Assembly: GCF_000003815.2 (NCBI RefSeq)
Contig: NC_049989.1
Span: forward strand, 9,993,410 to 10,033,046
Direction of reading: 5' to 3'
From: Branchiostoma floridae
Lineage: Eukaryota > Chordata > Leptocardii > Amphioxiformes > Branchiostomatidae
DNA length: 39,637 nt
In this document: positions 10,202-21,166 of the stretch, piece by piece
Position numbering within the stretch: the stretch's first letter is position 1
How the letters are laid out: each line of letters starts with the position of its first letter
Translations under genes and position numbers: made by a program
The notes under the pieces: generated by a model
Told to the model about the DNA's origin: nothing
Database searches by the model: none
What the model saw: only the letters and a program-made list of their open reading frames with translations

Positions 10202-11912
10202 ATGGTTGTTTCTGTAAAAGTCGAGGGTTTGAGCGCCTTTCTGGAGGCTGTTGAGAAGCACAAGGGGAAAACGATCTTTGCACTTTTTACCGGCTCTCAC
10301 GACGCCCAGGGGAAGAGCTGGTGTCCCGACTGTGTTGCAGGTATTGTACACTATAGGATATTGATCTGATATTATATTCAAAAATTACAATTTGTTTTCA
10401 CCTCCATATCCATTCCAAAAGGTTTAGAGTTTCAACGTTATACAAGACAATCGGTCAGCATACTGCTCGATGTTCTTTAATAAACCTGATTTGCACCTAA
10501 TTTTATTGTGTCAAAATTAATTATGCTAAGAAGGAGAAAGGTAATTTATGCACGTTAAGTTAATTATGATTTCCCAATGATCATACGCATGGTGGTGCTC
10601 ACCTGTGCTTACTTCACACATATCATTATAATATGGATTCTCTTCATTGTCACCGATCTGCAACTCAAGCACTCAAAGCATCATCCCAATATATATTTAT
10701 GCGATCATTGATATTCCATCCAAGTTTGATGGTAAATCTGATAATGCTCATCCCCAGGGCGGTACCACCATGCAGTTGACTATTTTATGATAGCCACTTT
10801 TATCAACAGAAACTTCATCATTGCACACTAATGAATCATTTCCATTTTCCTGTGTGCTCCCAGCTGACCCAGTAGTGGAGGAGTGTGTGAAGGGTGCTCC
10901 TGAGGATGCTGTCTTCATCACCTGCTCTGTAGGTGACAGGGCAACGTAAGTATTCTGTTGTGAAGTTGTACATGAACAATTTTTTGGTAAGTTTGAATAC
11001 CAGGCTAAATTTTCTGTCTCTACTACAGTAATCTCCAAGCAGATATAAAGAACTGACTCAGCCTCAATGCCTATCCATAATTATTTGAATATTGTGAGGT
11101 GACAGCAACTTTGATTTATTGTTTCTATAGATTGTGTTTGATATCTATGTTTTGTCTATTGATATTCTTGTTTGGCTTGTCCCTGTTAAAGGTGGAAGGA
11201 CCAGAAGAATGATTTCCGTACCCACGACAAGCTGAAGCTGACAAGTGTGCCCACCCTCATGAGATGGGGAACGGTTGGTCCCCTTTGTTGTTGAACCTTT
11301 CATTTCCTTGTGAATTAAAATTTGCAATCTTTAAGCAGATCTTTGCGCTTAACATTATAACATTTTGATTTTATGCCAAACATCTGAGAGAATATCATCA
11401 TTAAAGAGCAAAACAAGTGGATCCTGTGCACTTTTGCTTTGTAAGAAAATATGACTTCACAAAAAAATCTTATATATCTTTAAATTGCTAAAAAAAAGGA
11501 AAATGCCCGTACCAAATTACCTTTTCCCCAACACTGTATTGTTGTTTTTTAGGATCGTAACAATGTCATGCACTTGAAAGTTGTAGCATACACAGCATTG
11601 TTCTTCTAGCTTTGTTCTCCATATAGCATAACTGCTATACAAGCCACCTTTGGGTGCAACAATTTAGTCTCAAATAAGCTATATATGTAACTTGTAAGAC
11701 CTGACTCGCGTTTCAATGTCTGATACATCACGGTTTACTATCATGTTTATCGTCTGTTGTTTCCTGTCATTTAGTATCCATAACATATGAAAGTGACCAT
11801 TCTCCAAGAGGTGTTGAACCTGTTTTTCAATCCTACTTTGCAGCCCCAGAGGTTGATGGAAGAGGACTGTGCCAAGAGTAGCCTGGTGTCCATGCTCTTT
11901 GAAGAGGACTAA
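10202..11912 (+). CDS. TXNDC17: Thioredoxin domain-containing protein 17 (TRP14)
   Basis: A cytosolic 14-kDa thioredoxin-like disulfide reductase that receives electrons from thioredoxin reductase and acts on small disulfides such as cystine. Exons: 10202-10340, 10864-10945, 11192-11273 and 11844-11912 (stop TAA). Phases agree (1, 2, 0) and the total is 123 residues, the same as the vertebrate protein as I remember it. The active site WCPDC, the TRP14 hallmark, is at residues 41-45 inside GKSWCPDCV. Other family blocks are [20 protein letters not shown], the cis-proline region VPTLMRWGT and the acidic end MLFEED. The start is the first ATG of the thioredoxin fold; an earlier in-frame ATG at 10040 would add about 54 unrelated residues and is not favoured. 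Confidence 0.95.
11031..11046. repeat. Solitary TAATCTCCAAGCAGAT motif
   Basis: The 16-bp end sequence of the MITE at 12478-12636 occurs alone here, in intron 2 of TXNDC17. It is one of several scattered copies in the window and is probably a relic transposon end. Confidence 0.5.
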
Positions 11913-12290
11913 GATGGAACATATATCCTAATCCAGCATATTGCTTTCAGCTCTCTTGTTACCTCCAAAGTTTAATAAGAAATAGCTTAAACAGAGGGCT
12001 AGGAGGGTCCCAGCAATGCTATATGCTAAATATCAGGAAGGCATCTATGTACAATGCAAAACCCAGGAAGACACCAGCTACAATTGAGGCATAGTTGTCA
12101 CTACCTCACAATCGATGGCATGAAATTAAACCCCCTCCCCAAGAATCAACGTTATAAGTGATGAGAATTACTAAAAAGGACATACACTAAAAAGCACTGC
12201 AGGAACATGCAGAATTAACTGTGATGTACTGTAACTCAGATCTAACAAGTTACCTGTAGTTGACTTCAACTCCTTCTCTTACCAAATGGA

Positions 12291-12296
12291 AATAAA
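12291..12296 (+). promoter_or_regulatory. Candidate poly(A) signal of TXNDC17
   Basis: AATAAA, 379 bases after the TXNDC17 stop codon, is the first good match downstream. Confidence 0.45.
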
Positions 12297-12477
12297 AATA
12301 TGTAACAGAAATGTGATGTTATCACATGATAATTACAGCCAGAAAATGTCATGGTTTGGATTTAATTAAATTTTACCCACATGTTGTACATTCTTGTGCT
12401 TGTTTTTAAATGTATGCACGTGTAGTTTGTTTAGTATTGAATTAACTTTAGGTTTGATTTAAGTGTTAGCCATACAT

Positions 12478-12636
12478 AATCTCCAAGCAGATCTTGCTGT
12501 GGCAAATGGGAAAGAGTTTAGCCGGCAGAGGAGTTATTGGCCACACCCGGTAGCTAATAATCCTCCCTTGCCGGCTAATTCCTCCCCAGCTTATGTTACT
12601 GTTTTAATGCCACCGGAGGAATCTGCTTGGAGATTA
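12478..12636. mobile_element. 158-bp MITE with 10-bp target duplication
   Basis: The left end AATCTCCAAGCAGAT is the exact reverse complement of the right end ATCTGCTTGGAGATT. The element is flanked by the direct repeat AGCCATACAT (12468-12477 and 12637-12646). The interior has a second short palindrome (TTAGCCGGCA and TTGCCGGCTAA). Target duplications of 9-10 bp are typical of Mutator-like transposons, so this is probably a MULE-derived MITE. Confidence 0.8.
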
Positions 12637-12659
12637 AGCCATACATATATTGATCACGC

Positions 12660-13820
12660 ATGGACCAATATTGCTTATATCCTTTTTATTCAGATGTTTT
12701 TGCAAACTTTCGGTATACAAAATGTTCTTAACAGGTACATTAATTTAAACAGACATGTAAAGAATTATGATATACTAGTATTCAGGTCTAAAAATAGTTT
12801 TTACTTTGCTTTTACATGTATTTGGTATCTGTACCATATTGCTACAATACAATGTCTTTAAACATGAAACACATTTTGCACTAAAATTTAGGGTCATGAT
12901 TAAAATCAGACAAACTTTGTTTCAAACTTTACCATGAAAACATGACAAACAAGTTTTTTAAGGTCACTCACAATACACGCTAGTTCTTTTAAAATAAAAG
13001 GGGCACATCATAGTTGCAAAAATATTTGAATTTGGTGTCAACATTGAAAATGAGTGTTAGTATAAAACAAGAACATAAATCAACTAAAACTAGCTATAAA
13101 ACTACCTAGTATAATATACAAGTCTATTGTAACAGTCTATAGGATAAGGAATCACTGTTTTCATGTAGGACAGTGGAATGGGGACCATACTAATACATCA
13201 ATTTGTTACTTCCAAAATTAATACCTAGAATTGTTCTTGACTATTAAAGTACATTTATAAAGTCTGCCATAGAAATTTTTGTAAAATACATCAACGTTGG
13301 GAAATTCTATGGGAAAGTGAAGAAATGCATGTCCTGTTTCCAAACTTCATTAAACATCACAAATGTTTTGTCCACAAATACCTAAAATACAAACATTAAA
13401 TGTTACACATCTGCACATCTCTTCAATAGAAGTTACATTGTACTTCAATACCAAGCAAATTGTAAATTACATTACTCCATCGACGTTAGCAGTGAAACTC
13501 TTGGCCACATGGGTTTTTCTAAACAGAGGCACATTTTTGGCTGTTGAGTGACCATACCCCCAATAGTAAGAATCTGAGGCTGGGTTTAAGCTATGCAATA
13601 CGTACCCGTGACAATTCAGTCTTTCTATCCTTAAAAAAGTGTGATTCATGTGTTGACAACATACTTAGTACATGACATACGATTGTACTGTAAACATTGG
13701 TTCTATCTCAGTCAGAGGTTAGTACAATAAAAGCTACACAGATATGGACATGTAAGAAACTCATGAACATTATAAGCCCACAACCCCCCATCCACAACCC
13801 TCACCCCAACATACTGTACA
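12660..13820. other. Intergenic between TXNDC17 and CENPA
   Basis: AT-rich sequence with no coding signal. The right part is presumably the 3' untranslated region of CENPA (minus strand). No clear AATAAA was found on the minus strand near the stop. Confidence 0.4.
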
Positions 13821-13822
13821 CC

Positions 13823-15768
13823 TTACAAGCTAGCAAAACCCTTCTCCGGCCCCCGAATCCTCCTGGCCAGCTGGACGTCCCTGGGCATGAGGGTGACTCT
13901 CTTGGCGTGGAGGGCAACAAGGTTAGCATCCTCCATCAACCCAACTAGGAATGATTCAGCTGCCTGAAATAGAGGAAAATTACAGGAGTCTGGCTAATTG
14001 GTCATTTTCTTCAGGCCAATTGTCAAATAGTCACTGCTGTAGACTGTCTCACTTAACATGTACATGTCTTTCTTGAAACTTTATTACAATCAAGGAGGTT
14101 AAAGAAAGAGCTCTTTCTTTAACCTCCTTGTTACAATCAACTTTGCAGTTCAATGCTAATCCTATTTCTGTCCAGGCCCATGATCTACTAGACTACAAGC
14201 AGATGTTGGTATAGAACATTGGAACGTTTTCTGATCGATTTATATACATGTTAGACTGTAGACCAGGGAAAAGATCAGAGGAGCGAAAAGATCAGAAAGT
14301 CGACCAATATGTTACTAGTACCCCAAAGCTAGGCTTGTGGTGTATATTCAAGATGATCTAATTATAATGTTACCATTACCTCTTGTAGAGCCATGATGGC
14401 AAAGGCCTGCCATCTGAAATCCATCCCTCCAACATCACGACACACTTCTCGCACCTGCAGTTTGGTGAGAGATCTGGAAGTTACTGGAAATCCTAAAGAT
14501 ATTTGGAACATTTGTACTATATCTTATGTTCACCATTTTCCCGGTGATTTCTCATATTCAGGTCAGCAAATTGTGTAACTATTTTGAGATACCGTGGTTT
14601 CAACTGCAAATTAAATCATGAACACTGCATCAAAATTGAACACTACTACTAGTAATTGGTAGTACATGTACTACACATACAGTATGATCAAATTGCACTA
14701 TAACAAGTGCAGATAATGTTTCTCTAGTATGTAGACAATTCTTAGCCTGGGTGCCATTCGAATAGTAGTTTGCTCCTTTGTTCCCTTCTGCTATGGAAAA
14801 GCAGAGAAGCGATATTTACAGTGTATAAATTAATGAATGTCATAGCTAGGAGCATTACTGTATATTATGATAATTATTAGTATATTTTGTGTGTGTGTAA
14901 CGTTATATAGTATACAATGAGCACAATTTTGGTTTTGGTTATTGAACTTGAGTTTCAACTATAAGAACTAACAGTAGTGATATTACTAGTATCTAGTTTA
15001 TCACAATGTCTAGTATCTTTTAAATATTCATTTTCTTACCACTCTTGCAAAAGGCAACTTTCTGATCAGAAGTTTCGTAGATTTCTGATATTTCCGGATC
15101 TCCATCAGTGCTCTTGTGCCTGGGCGAAATCTTCTTTTTTCTGTGATTGCAAATACATGTAATAACACTTTACTAGATACATTTGAATACTCTTTCTTTG
15201 AGTATGTAAATTGTTATTGAAAATCCTCAAACAAAGATAGGCTACAAAATCTTTGAAGCAAGTTGAAGTTTGTACCCTCAGAACGAAAGAAGAAATTGAC
15301 AGATGGCTACATGACCTGCATAACTTTTAAACTACATGTATCTGAAAAGTGATCAACTTCAGGTCCACAACCCTTCCGACATATTTAAATGTTACTTTGT
15401 TTAATAGCGTGGATGCCAGACTGTTTCCAGGGTCTACACTCATCGGCTAACTTGTGACGAACGAGACTTCCGCGTTGCAATATAACTTATAACGTTACAA
15501 TAAAAATGTTCACAAAAGTACAAAGAAGCGAATGCTATCCAACAACAATCAGCGTAATGTTCATGCTTTTATGATCATGAATTGGGAATTTTAACTCACT
15601 CCTGCTCGGGCTCCTTCCTTGTTGTTGCTGCCCGGCACGGGACGGTCCCGCAGTAGGCCCGCGGCCGGGGGTTCCTCTGCCCGGCGTACCGCCCCCACCA
15701 CCACCCCGACCACCTCCCCTTGCCGGGCTTCCCGTCCGTCCTGGCTGCGTGTTCCGTACCCTTGGCAT
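13823..15768 (-). CDS. CENPA: Histone H3-like centromeric protein A (CENP-A)
   Basis: CENP-A replaces H3 in centromeric nucleosomes and marks where the kinetochore assembles. Exons on the minus strand: 15600-15768, 15040-15140, 14380-14454 and 13823-13963 (stop TAA); phases agree (1, 0, 0) and the product is 161 residues. The N-tail (about residues 1-58) is Gly/Arg/Pro-rich, with two TPGRG units and QQQQ, unlike H3. The histone fold has [20 protein letters not shown] (alphaN-alpha1), loop 1 [13 protein letters not shown] with the diagnostic W where H3 has F, ALQEAAESFLV (alpha2), [20 protein letters not shown] (loop 2-alpha3), and a short tail. An intron-containing single gene, divergent tail, lengthened loop 1 and no H3K4/K9/K27 contexts separate it from H3 and H3.3. 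Confidence 0.94.
14091..14130. mobile_element. Perfect 40-bp palindrome flanked by 7-bp direct repeats
   Basis: The 20-base left arm (14091-14110) is followed at once by its exact reverse complement (14111-14130), centred on GAGCTC. TTACAAT flanks it on both sides (14084-14090 and 14131-14137). This is the footprint expected of a transposon reduced to two abutting inverted termini. It lies in CENPA intron 3. Confidence 0.7.
15600..15768 (-). other. GC-rich low-complexity first exon of CENPA
   Basis: The exon encodes the CENP-A N-tail with runs of Gly codons and two copies of TPGRG. Base composition is sharply more GC-rich than the surrounding introns, partly because of GGC/GGG glycine codons, so the tail length may vary by repeat slippage. 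Confidence 0.6.
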
Positions 15769-16520
15769 CTTGGTGTTGTCTCTTTACAATATCGATGTCC
15801 ACAAGACACGTTTTGGGTAGTTTCCGAGAACCAACACGGTGAGTGGGATTTAAAAATGTCCGCTGTTTACCACAATGACCTGACCCGGCTGTTGTCCCGG
15901 AGACCTAACGGTTAAAATTTGAAAATAGCGCGGCAGGACCCCCTACTCATACTAATCATGCAATGAACTGTAGGCGTCATTTTAGATCTAATTCTTAAAA
16001 TAAGCGTGGATGTTCATACAATTTCTTTTCAATTTTTTTTCTAAACAACAGAATGATTTTAAGTCCCAGTACACACACATCCAATCATTACTTCGTCGAG
16101 TTAGTTGAAGGGTATGGGGCCTTGGTTAAGCGAAACTTATGCAGGCATGACACTGGCGGTTATTGATGGTACTGCAAGTACCTGACTGGCGGACTCATTC
16201 AGTCCCTGAATTTTTACCTGCTTGAATTCGATAATGAATGACTTTACAAATATAATTGGGAACTCTAGACCTTCTTTCTTAATTTTTGTTTGGAATACAT
16301 ATCAAATATTCAAGAAAAAATATAACAGGTATCTGAATCTCCAAGATGTTAGCGTGGAGATTTTTTTTTTTCTGACCAGCCTACGTTTCATAGAATCTGA
16401 TGCTTAACTACCAGAAATGATGATGATGATGATGAAAATTCGCCTCATCAGAAAACATTGATGCTCTAACCCAACATCTGCTTAGAGATTATGCAACATA
16501 CAACATGACAACTTTCAAAC
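15769..16520. other. Upstream region of CENPA
   Basis: Probable CENPA promoter and 5' untranslated region near 15769-15950 (moderately GC-rich). The rest is AT-rich with no recognised gene; a (GATGAT)n run lies at about 16420-16434. Confidence 0.4.
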
Positions 16521-16523
16521 TTA

Positions 16524-17029
16524 GGCCACAGCGAGTAAATTTTATGGATGACATCCGCGCGCTCATTAATTTTTGCCTCATTTCAGAAAAAAAAACAAGA
16601 ATTTTTTTCTTCTTCAGGGAAGGCCGGATAGACGAAAATGGGTAAACGTTGTGTTGTAACCAAATTATTGAATGTAGAATTGACACTAGAGACTCTGTAG
16701 CATTGACTGTAGTTGCAGAAGTGAAACCTGATAGATAGTTGTAAGAGTGGCACAACTATGAAAGCTATGAGTGTAGTTGCCAACATGGTTAATGATACCA
16801 GTCTACCACACTAGTGTCACTTTAACTACACTGGTGCACTTCTTAAATACAGGAATGAATGCCTTGTTGGCTGTGATGCCATATTTTGTCACTTCAAGTC
16901 TTGTTACAACGTCTGTTTTGAAAATTTGACATCTTGTTTTTTTTACCCATCTTGTTTTTTTTTTTGCCCTATCTCATTATTTTTGCAGTCTGCAGAGGAT
17001 GTCATCCATAAAATTTACTTGCTGTGGCC
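16524..17029. mobile_element. PIF/Harbinger-type MITE flanked by TTA
   Basis: The left terminus (16524-16555, GGCCACAGCGAGTAAATTTT...) matches the reverse complement of the right terminus (16997-17029) with one mismatch over about 32 bases. Both sides are flanked by TTA (16521-16523 and 17030-17032), the three-base TWA duplication of Harbinger elements, and the GGCC start also fits. The interior has no transposase frame. Confidence 0.75.
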
Positions 17030-17032
17030 TTA

Positions 17033-17759
17033 CTTCAAGCATGAAAAAGCGAAAACAACAGGCAAGAAGTTTGAATATAATGACTTTTATTCCACTTAAA
17101 TTCTATATTGTGGAAGGACACACATTTTCCCATAGGTATGATGTAGCTGGGGACTACTCATTCTAACATTTCAGGAAGGGGTAGGGAGAGGTCCCTCCCC
17201 CAGTTTATTCTTATTCCTCTGTCCAAACTTTTACCATATTTGAAACAAATAATAGGACCAAACCCTTGCAACTTTAAAAAATAGAATAGCCACAAGTTCA
17301 AACTAGTATCTCATCTAATGATCACATGTATTGTTTTATCAAATAAGTCATGTACCTTGGTTCTCAGCTGTTTTAGATGAAGGATTAGACCAAACGGCAT
17401 GAAAATGATTGCTGGGGACTCAAGTGTCTTGTGCAACACTCATAGCAATGTAAAAAGACAAAATAAAACCGAATGTCTTGCATACATACTTCACTTTTAT
17501 CATAGAAGTATAAGTATGTAATATACACCACATTGCTGAGGTAAATTTCTAACTTAACCTGTAAGATTAGAGCTTACAAAGGTATATCCTTACTGTAATA
17601 CAAAATGTCAGAGGCTTATGCCATGAAACGAGAAATAACAATGTAGTGGCCCTAAGACTATACATCCTACAACCTAAACCTTTATTGAACTATTTCCTAC
17701 ACCAAAGCCTTGTGTAGTTAGACAGCATGATAGTGCTATCCTGATGACTTCTAACATGT
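17033..17759 (-). other. 3' flank of C1QBP
   Basis: Non-coding. TTTATT (AATAAA on the minus strand) at 17681-17686, about 75 bases past the C1QBP stop, is a good poly(A) signal candidate; another occurs near 17087-17092. Confidence 0.5.
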
Positions 17760-20619
17760 TTATTTGGAGACAAAAGATTTCAAGTCTTCCAGGAACTTGA
17801 TGTATTGCCTGTGCTCGTGGGATGTGGACAGAGTCACCAGCTTTGCCGCAAAGTCGTTGTCAACTCCACGCTCTTCCAACGTGGTCATCAACAAGTCATA
17901 CAGGGTCTGGGGAAATAATACATAGGATTAATACAATAATCACTGTTTACCTTTTTCCCATGAATAATCCTGATTTCAGATAGATTACCATGGTGTAGGT
18001 TGTATGTACATAAAAAGAAAAAGTTAGCAAATGATCTTTTACTTGCCATAGCAATATCTAAGTGGGTAGAGTTCTCATTTTGCATGTGGCAGGTAATGTT
18101 GAAAAATGTATGTAGTGCTATAGTATTTATTATCATCTGCTTGCACAGCTGTGTGGCTTAAGGGCCAACTATACAGAGATGTGCAATGGCCTATACACCA
18201 CTAAAGAACATTATGGTTTGGAAGGACTCAAAACTTTTTTTTCAAAGGGCCTTTATGACAGAAACAAGGAGCTAGAAAGATTTCCAATTTTGCCTTCCAA
18301 TGTCTGCTTGGATACTACAATTTCGTCAACATAGGAATTCCTTCTCATTTATTAATTACGTTAATTTCTTTGAAAAGTTTGAACATCAAATCGCTACCTT
18401 GAGAGGGAAGATGGCAAAGCACCAAGGACAGTGGGGAAGATTATCTGCAACTGATACATCATCCTGTGTGATCTATACTTTATCGTATAGTTACATGCCC
18501 TCTGTATCAGGTTTGATCTAGCTTTATGATTTGGATGGTTTCACTTTATGTTTATGTTATGTAACGTTATTTGTAAATAAAAACATTTTCAAGAATTCCA
18601 TCTCACCCCGTCCATGTTGTCTGCCCCAGCGATGTAGCTGCTCTCCTGCCACTCCCCCTCCCCCTCGTGAAGAGTCACCTCGTCGATCTGGAACACGTCC
18701 ACCTCCTCCTCCCCCCCTGTAGTCCCCTCATCACCAGTAAAGGAACAGTTCAGACTCAGGCTGGAGCCTCCAGACTTCTTCAGCTCCACTGTGAACCTGG
18801 GTCTGGACACCATCTGAGGACAGGATAGGACACATCTTATTGCAAAGATTTCAAATGCTATTATGTATACGAAGTAAAGCTCTTACCAAAAAGCCTAAAT
18901 TTTATGTGAGCTGACCAGAAGTGTGACGTTAGCAACGGGTTAAACTAAGGGTGCCAGGCAATCTGTATCACCCCCTGTCTCGGTTCAGGGTTGTTACATG
19001 ACCTCTGATATATATGACCAACCCTGAACTCTTGCATGTAAGTACCTCATCACTTTAACGTTTAGCTGTATGCCTTTCAAAGGAAAAAAATGCTAAGGAA
19101 CCAGTACAGTGGTCACTGTATTTTCATTAATCTAAAGGACCTAATGTATATACGTGTGTATAGTAAATCAATTTTACCAAGCAGCTCTGAGTGACATCCT
19201 CACTACCTAGAAAACCTCTTACCTGTGGCTGTTCAGACTCCTCATCCATAGACTCATCATCCACTGACAGGTTGACATTAAAGTCAATCGTCACACTGAG
19301 AACAGAATAAAACAAAAAAGTATCATTAGTGATTTGCTGCTATCTAGGGAATTGATGATAATACATTTGTACATGTATCTTGCATGACTTCCTCCAATAC
19401 AGACCATAATTGGACATGACTGTATGAAAATCATCATTTCCATATTTGCCTTGACTCTTCTAACAGCTGACATGTACTCATCTCCAAGCAGATGGGACGA
19501 AGAATTTTCAAAAGTCATGCAATAACATCTTTTCTTCTTTCTTTCTTTCAAAGGGTTTGCATTGAATGTACAGCAATTAATATACAAGTAGGCTTACATT
19601 TCTCCATCAAAGTTTCTGGTAAGCGTGACTTCTGCCCCTTTAGTAGAGATTTCAAAGTCCTTCAGTTTGGGGGCCTCTTGCAAGTTGTCTTTCTCTGACT
19701 CAATCTCCTTTGAGAGGAAGTTTGCGAGCTCCTTGTCCCCTGCAACAGACAGAAATGCCTTCAACGGTTACACATGTATTGGTGAAAATTGAAACAGAGG
19801 CAGCTACAGTACATCTTGAAATGTTTGCAGTGACCTGTCCACCATAAAACTGTGACACAGTTACTGTAAATGCAGACATTTTCTTGGTGGTTTTAAAATT
19901 TGTGTTCACAGTTTTCGCGTTGCCATTTCACTGCGAATTTAAAACTACTGTCTGCGAACGTTTTTTCATTGCAGTAAGACACTACAGTGCTACAGCGAAC
20001 TTACTGCAAATAGTATGTTTCCCCGCTAATGTGAAATTAAATCCCCGCAAACTTAAAGATGCATTTACAGTACCTTTTAAATAATTTTGGGTAACATATC
20101 AGCGAAATCCCTTTAACATTCACAGATATTTCGAGTTCAGGAATACGTATTCTTATCGAAGATGACATAAGATTTAATGTGCAAGTACTTGCATCATTAT
20201 CAATCTTCATAAATTTACCCCCTCTGCACTGCATGCTGCACTGTGAACAGTGATGATGAAATTTGGAGCTCGAAGACATGACTTCTTTTTTTTTTCACGA
20301 GAAGAACATTTATGTTTCGAAAACAAAAACGAGACACACCTTGAGTATGCAGCCCACAGCAACTGCAGGTCTTGTTGACGTCGGTCAGCTTGACCACTCC
20401 ACCGTTCAAGAGGTCAGTGTCCGGTCTCTTGCTGCAGAGGACCCACATGGACCGTGTGAATGACCGAGAGAAACATGCGGACCGCAGGCTGTGTCCTTCC
20501 GCCGCTGAAAACGTTAAAAGCGACCTCGAAACGCCAGTCAGAGCTTTGAACCCCTGTCTGCTTTGTCCTAAGAGCTTTGCTGCGGCGGACGCCACGAGTC
20601 TAGATCCCGAAAAAGCCAT
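17760..20619 (-). CDS. C1QBP: Complement component 1 Q-binding protein (p32 / gC1qR / MAM33 family), mitochondrial
   Basis: p32 is a trimeric, acidic mitochondrial matrix protein needed for mitochondrial translation; in vertebrates it also binds C1q. Exons on the minus strand: 20340-20619, 19598-19739, 19223-19295, 18607-18813 and 17760-17906 (stop TAA). Phases agree (1, 2, 0, 0) and the product is 282 residues, the same as the human protein as I remember it. Residues 1-60 are Ser/Ala/Arg-rich and nearly free of acidic residues, a mitochondrial targeting sequence. A TCSCCGLHTQG segment precedes the p32 fold, which starts DKELANFLSKEIESEKDN. Acidic blocks follow (VDDESMDEESEQ and EGEGEWQESSY), and the conserved C-terminus is RGVDNDFAAKL...FLEDLKSFV. 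Intron 1 holds a MITE. A candidate ZNF143-like site lies upstream. Confidence 0.95.
18137..18200. mobile_element. SINE fragment
   Basis: Sequence around GCACAGCTGTGTGGCTTAAGGGCC resembles the tail of the SINE-like copy near 29725-29765 (GCACAAAGCTGTGTGGCACA). It is a short relic in C1QBP intron 4. Confidence 0.35.
19861..20074. mobile_element. MITE with TACTGTAAATGCA terminal inverted repeats
   Basis: The left end is TTACTGTAAATGCA and the right end TGCATTTACAGTACC is its reverse complement. The T-rich, CG-containing interior (gttttcgcg, ccccgctaatgtg) is also partly symmetrical. A truncated relative is at 2259-2375. It lies in C1QBP intron 1 and has no coding capacity. Confidence 0.7.
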
Positions 20620-21038
20620 ATTATTGAAGAATTTTACGAAAAACTGGAAGTCTCAGTCCTGAACACGTTTTCTAGTTTTCAGTGTGACCTACGTTGACCT
20701 CGAAACAGCATTGTGGGTATAGCACTCAGATATCTCAAAATCATTACAGTTTACATTTCCACTATGATGCCTTGTAATGAACGCCAATCTACCAACAGAA
20801 GTATTTGCGTATCAAAAGTTGACAAATAATGATGAAAAACGGTAGGTTTGTTTCACAAAACCTGAAAGTAGGTCAAAGGTCAACCTACAACAAGGGAAAT
20901 GGCCGCCGTGCGACACAGATAGCAGAAGTTATCACCGAAACTTTTTGTTTCTCTCCTTTCCCTGGCTGACCAGTAACTAATCTGATGAACAGAAGAAGTC
21001 ATAGGTATACAGCAAACCCACATAGCGACTAGAAAGCC
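20620..21038. promoter_or_regulatory. Divergent promoter of C1QBP and the 21039 exon
   Basis: The region between two opposite first exons (419 bases). GCATTGTGGG at 20708-20717 is a ZNF143/SBF-like core (CCCACAATGC on the minus strand), 89 bases upstream of the C1QBP start. ATGGCCGCC, near 20899, resembles a YY1 site. A bidirectional promoter is inferred from geometry. Confidence 0.5.
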
Positions 21039-21166
21039 ATGGCGGAGTCGACAGACGATTTGTTAGAGCCGTTTTTACAGCCAGAAGAAAATGGAGAACT
21101 TCCCACTGCGTCCAAGTCCTTCAAAACAAGATCACGGGACCCAACCAGAATCACTAACGTCGTTAG
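21039..21166 (+). CDS. Orphan first coding exon, unidentified gene (partial)
   Basis: ATG at 21039 opens a 42-residue frame, beginning MAESTDDLLEPFLQPEENGE, that ends in a possible donor (TTAG|gttggt, 21166/21167). Acidic then basic residues (FKTRSRDPTRITNV) look like a cytosolic N-terminus preceding a membrane or structured domain, but I do not recognise the family. It starts 419 bases from the C1QBP start, head to head. No following exon is seen; a 100-N gap (21316-21415) lies 150 bases downstream and probably hides or breaks the rest of the gene. Confidence 0.5.

Noticed and set aside
15535-15599. Continuation of CENPA exon 1 into the adjacent open frame
   Set aside because: A strong donor (A|gtgagt at 15600/15599) and phase agreement with the next exon show this part is intron.
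13823-15768. Canonical histone H3 or H3.3
   Set aside because: The N-tail lacks every H3 modification context, loop 1 is longer with W in place of F, and the gene has three introns.
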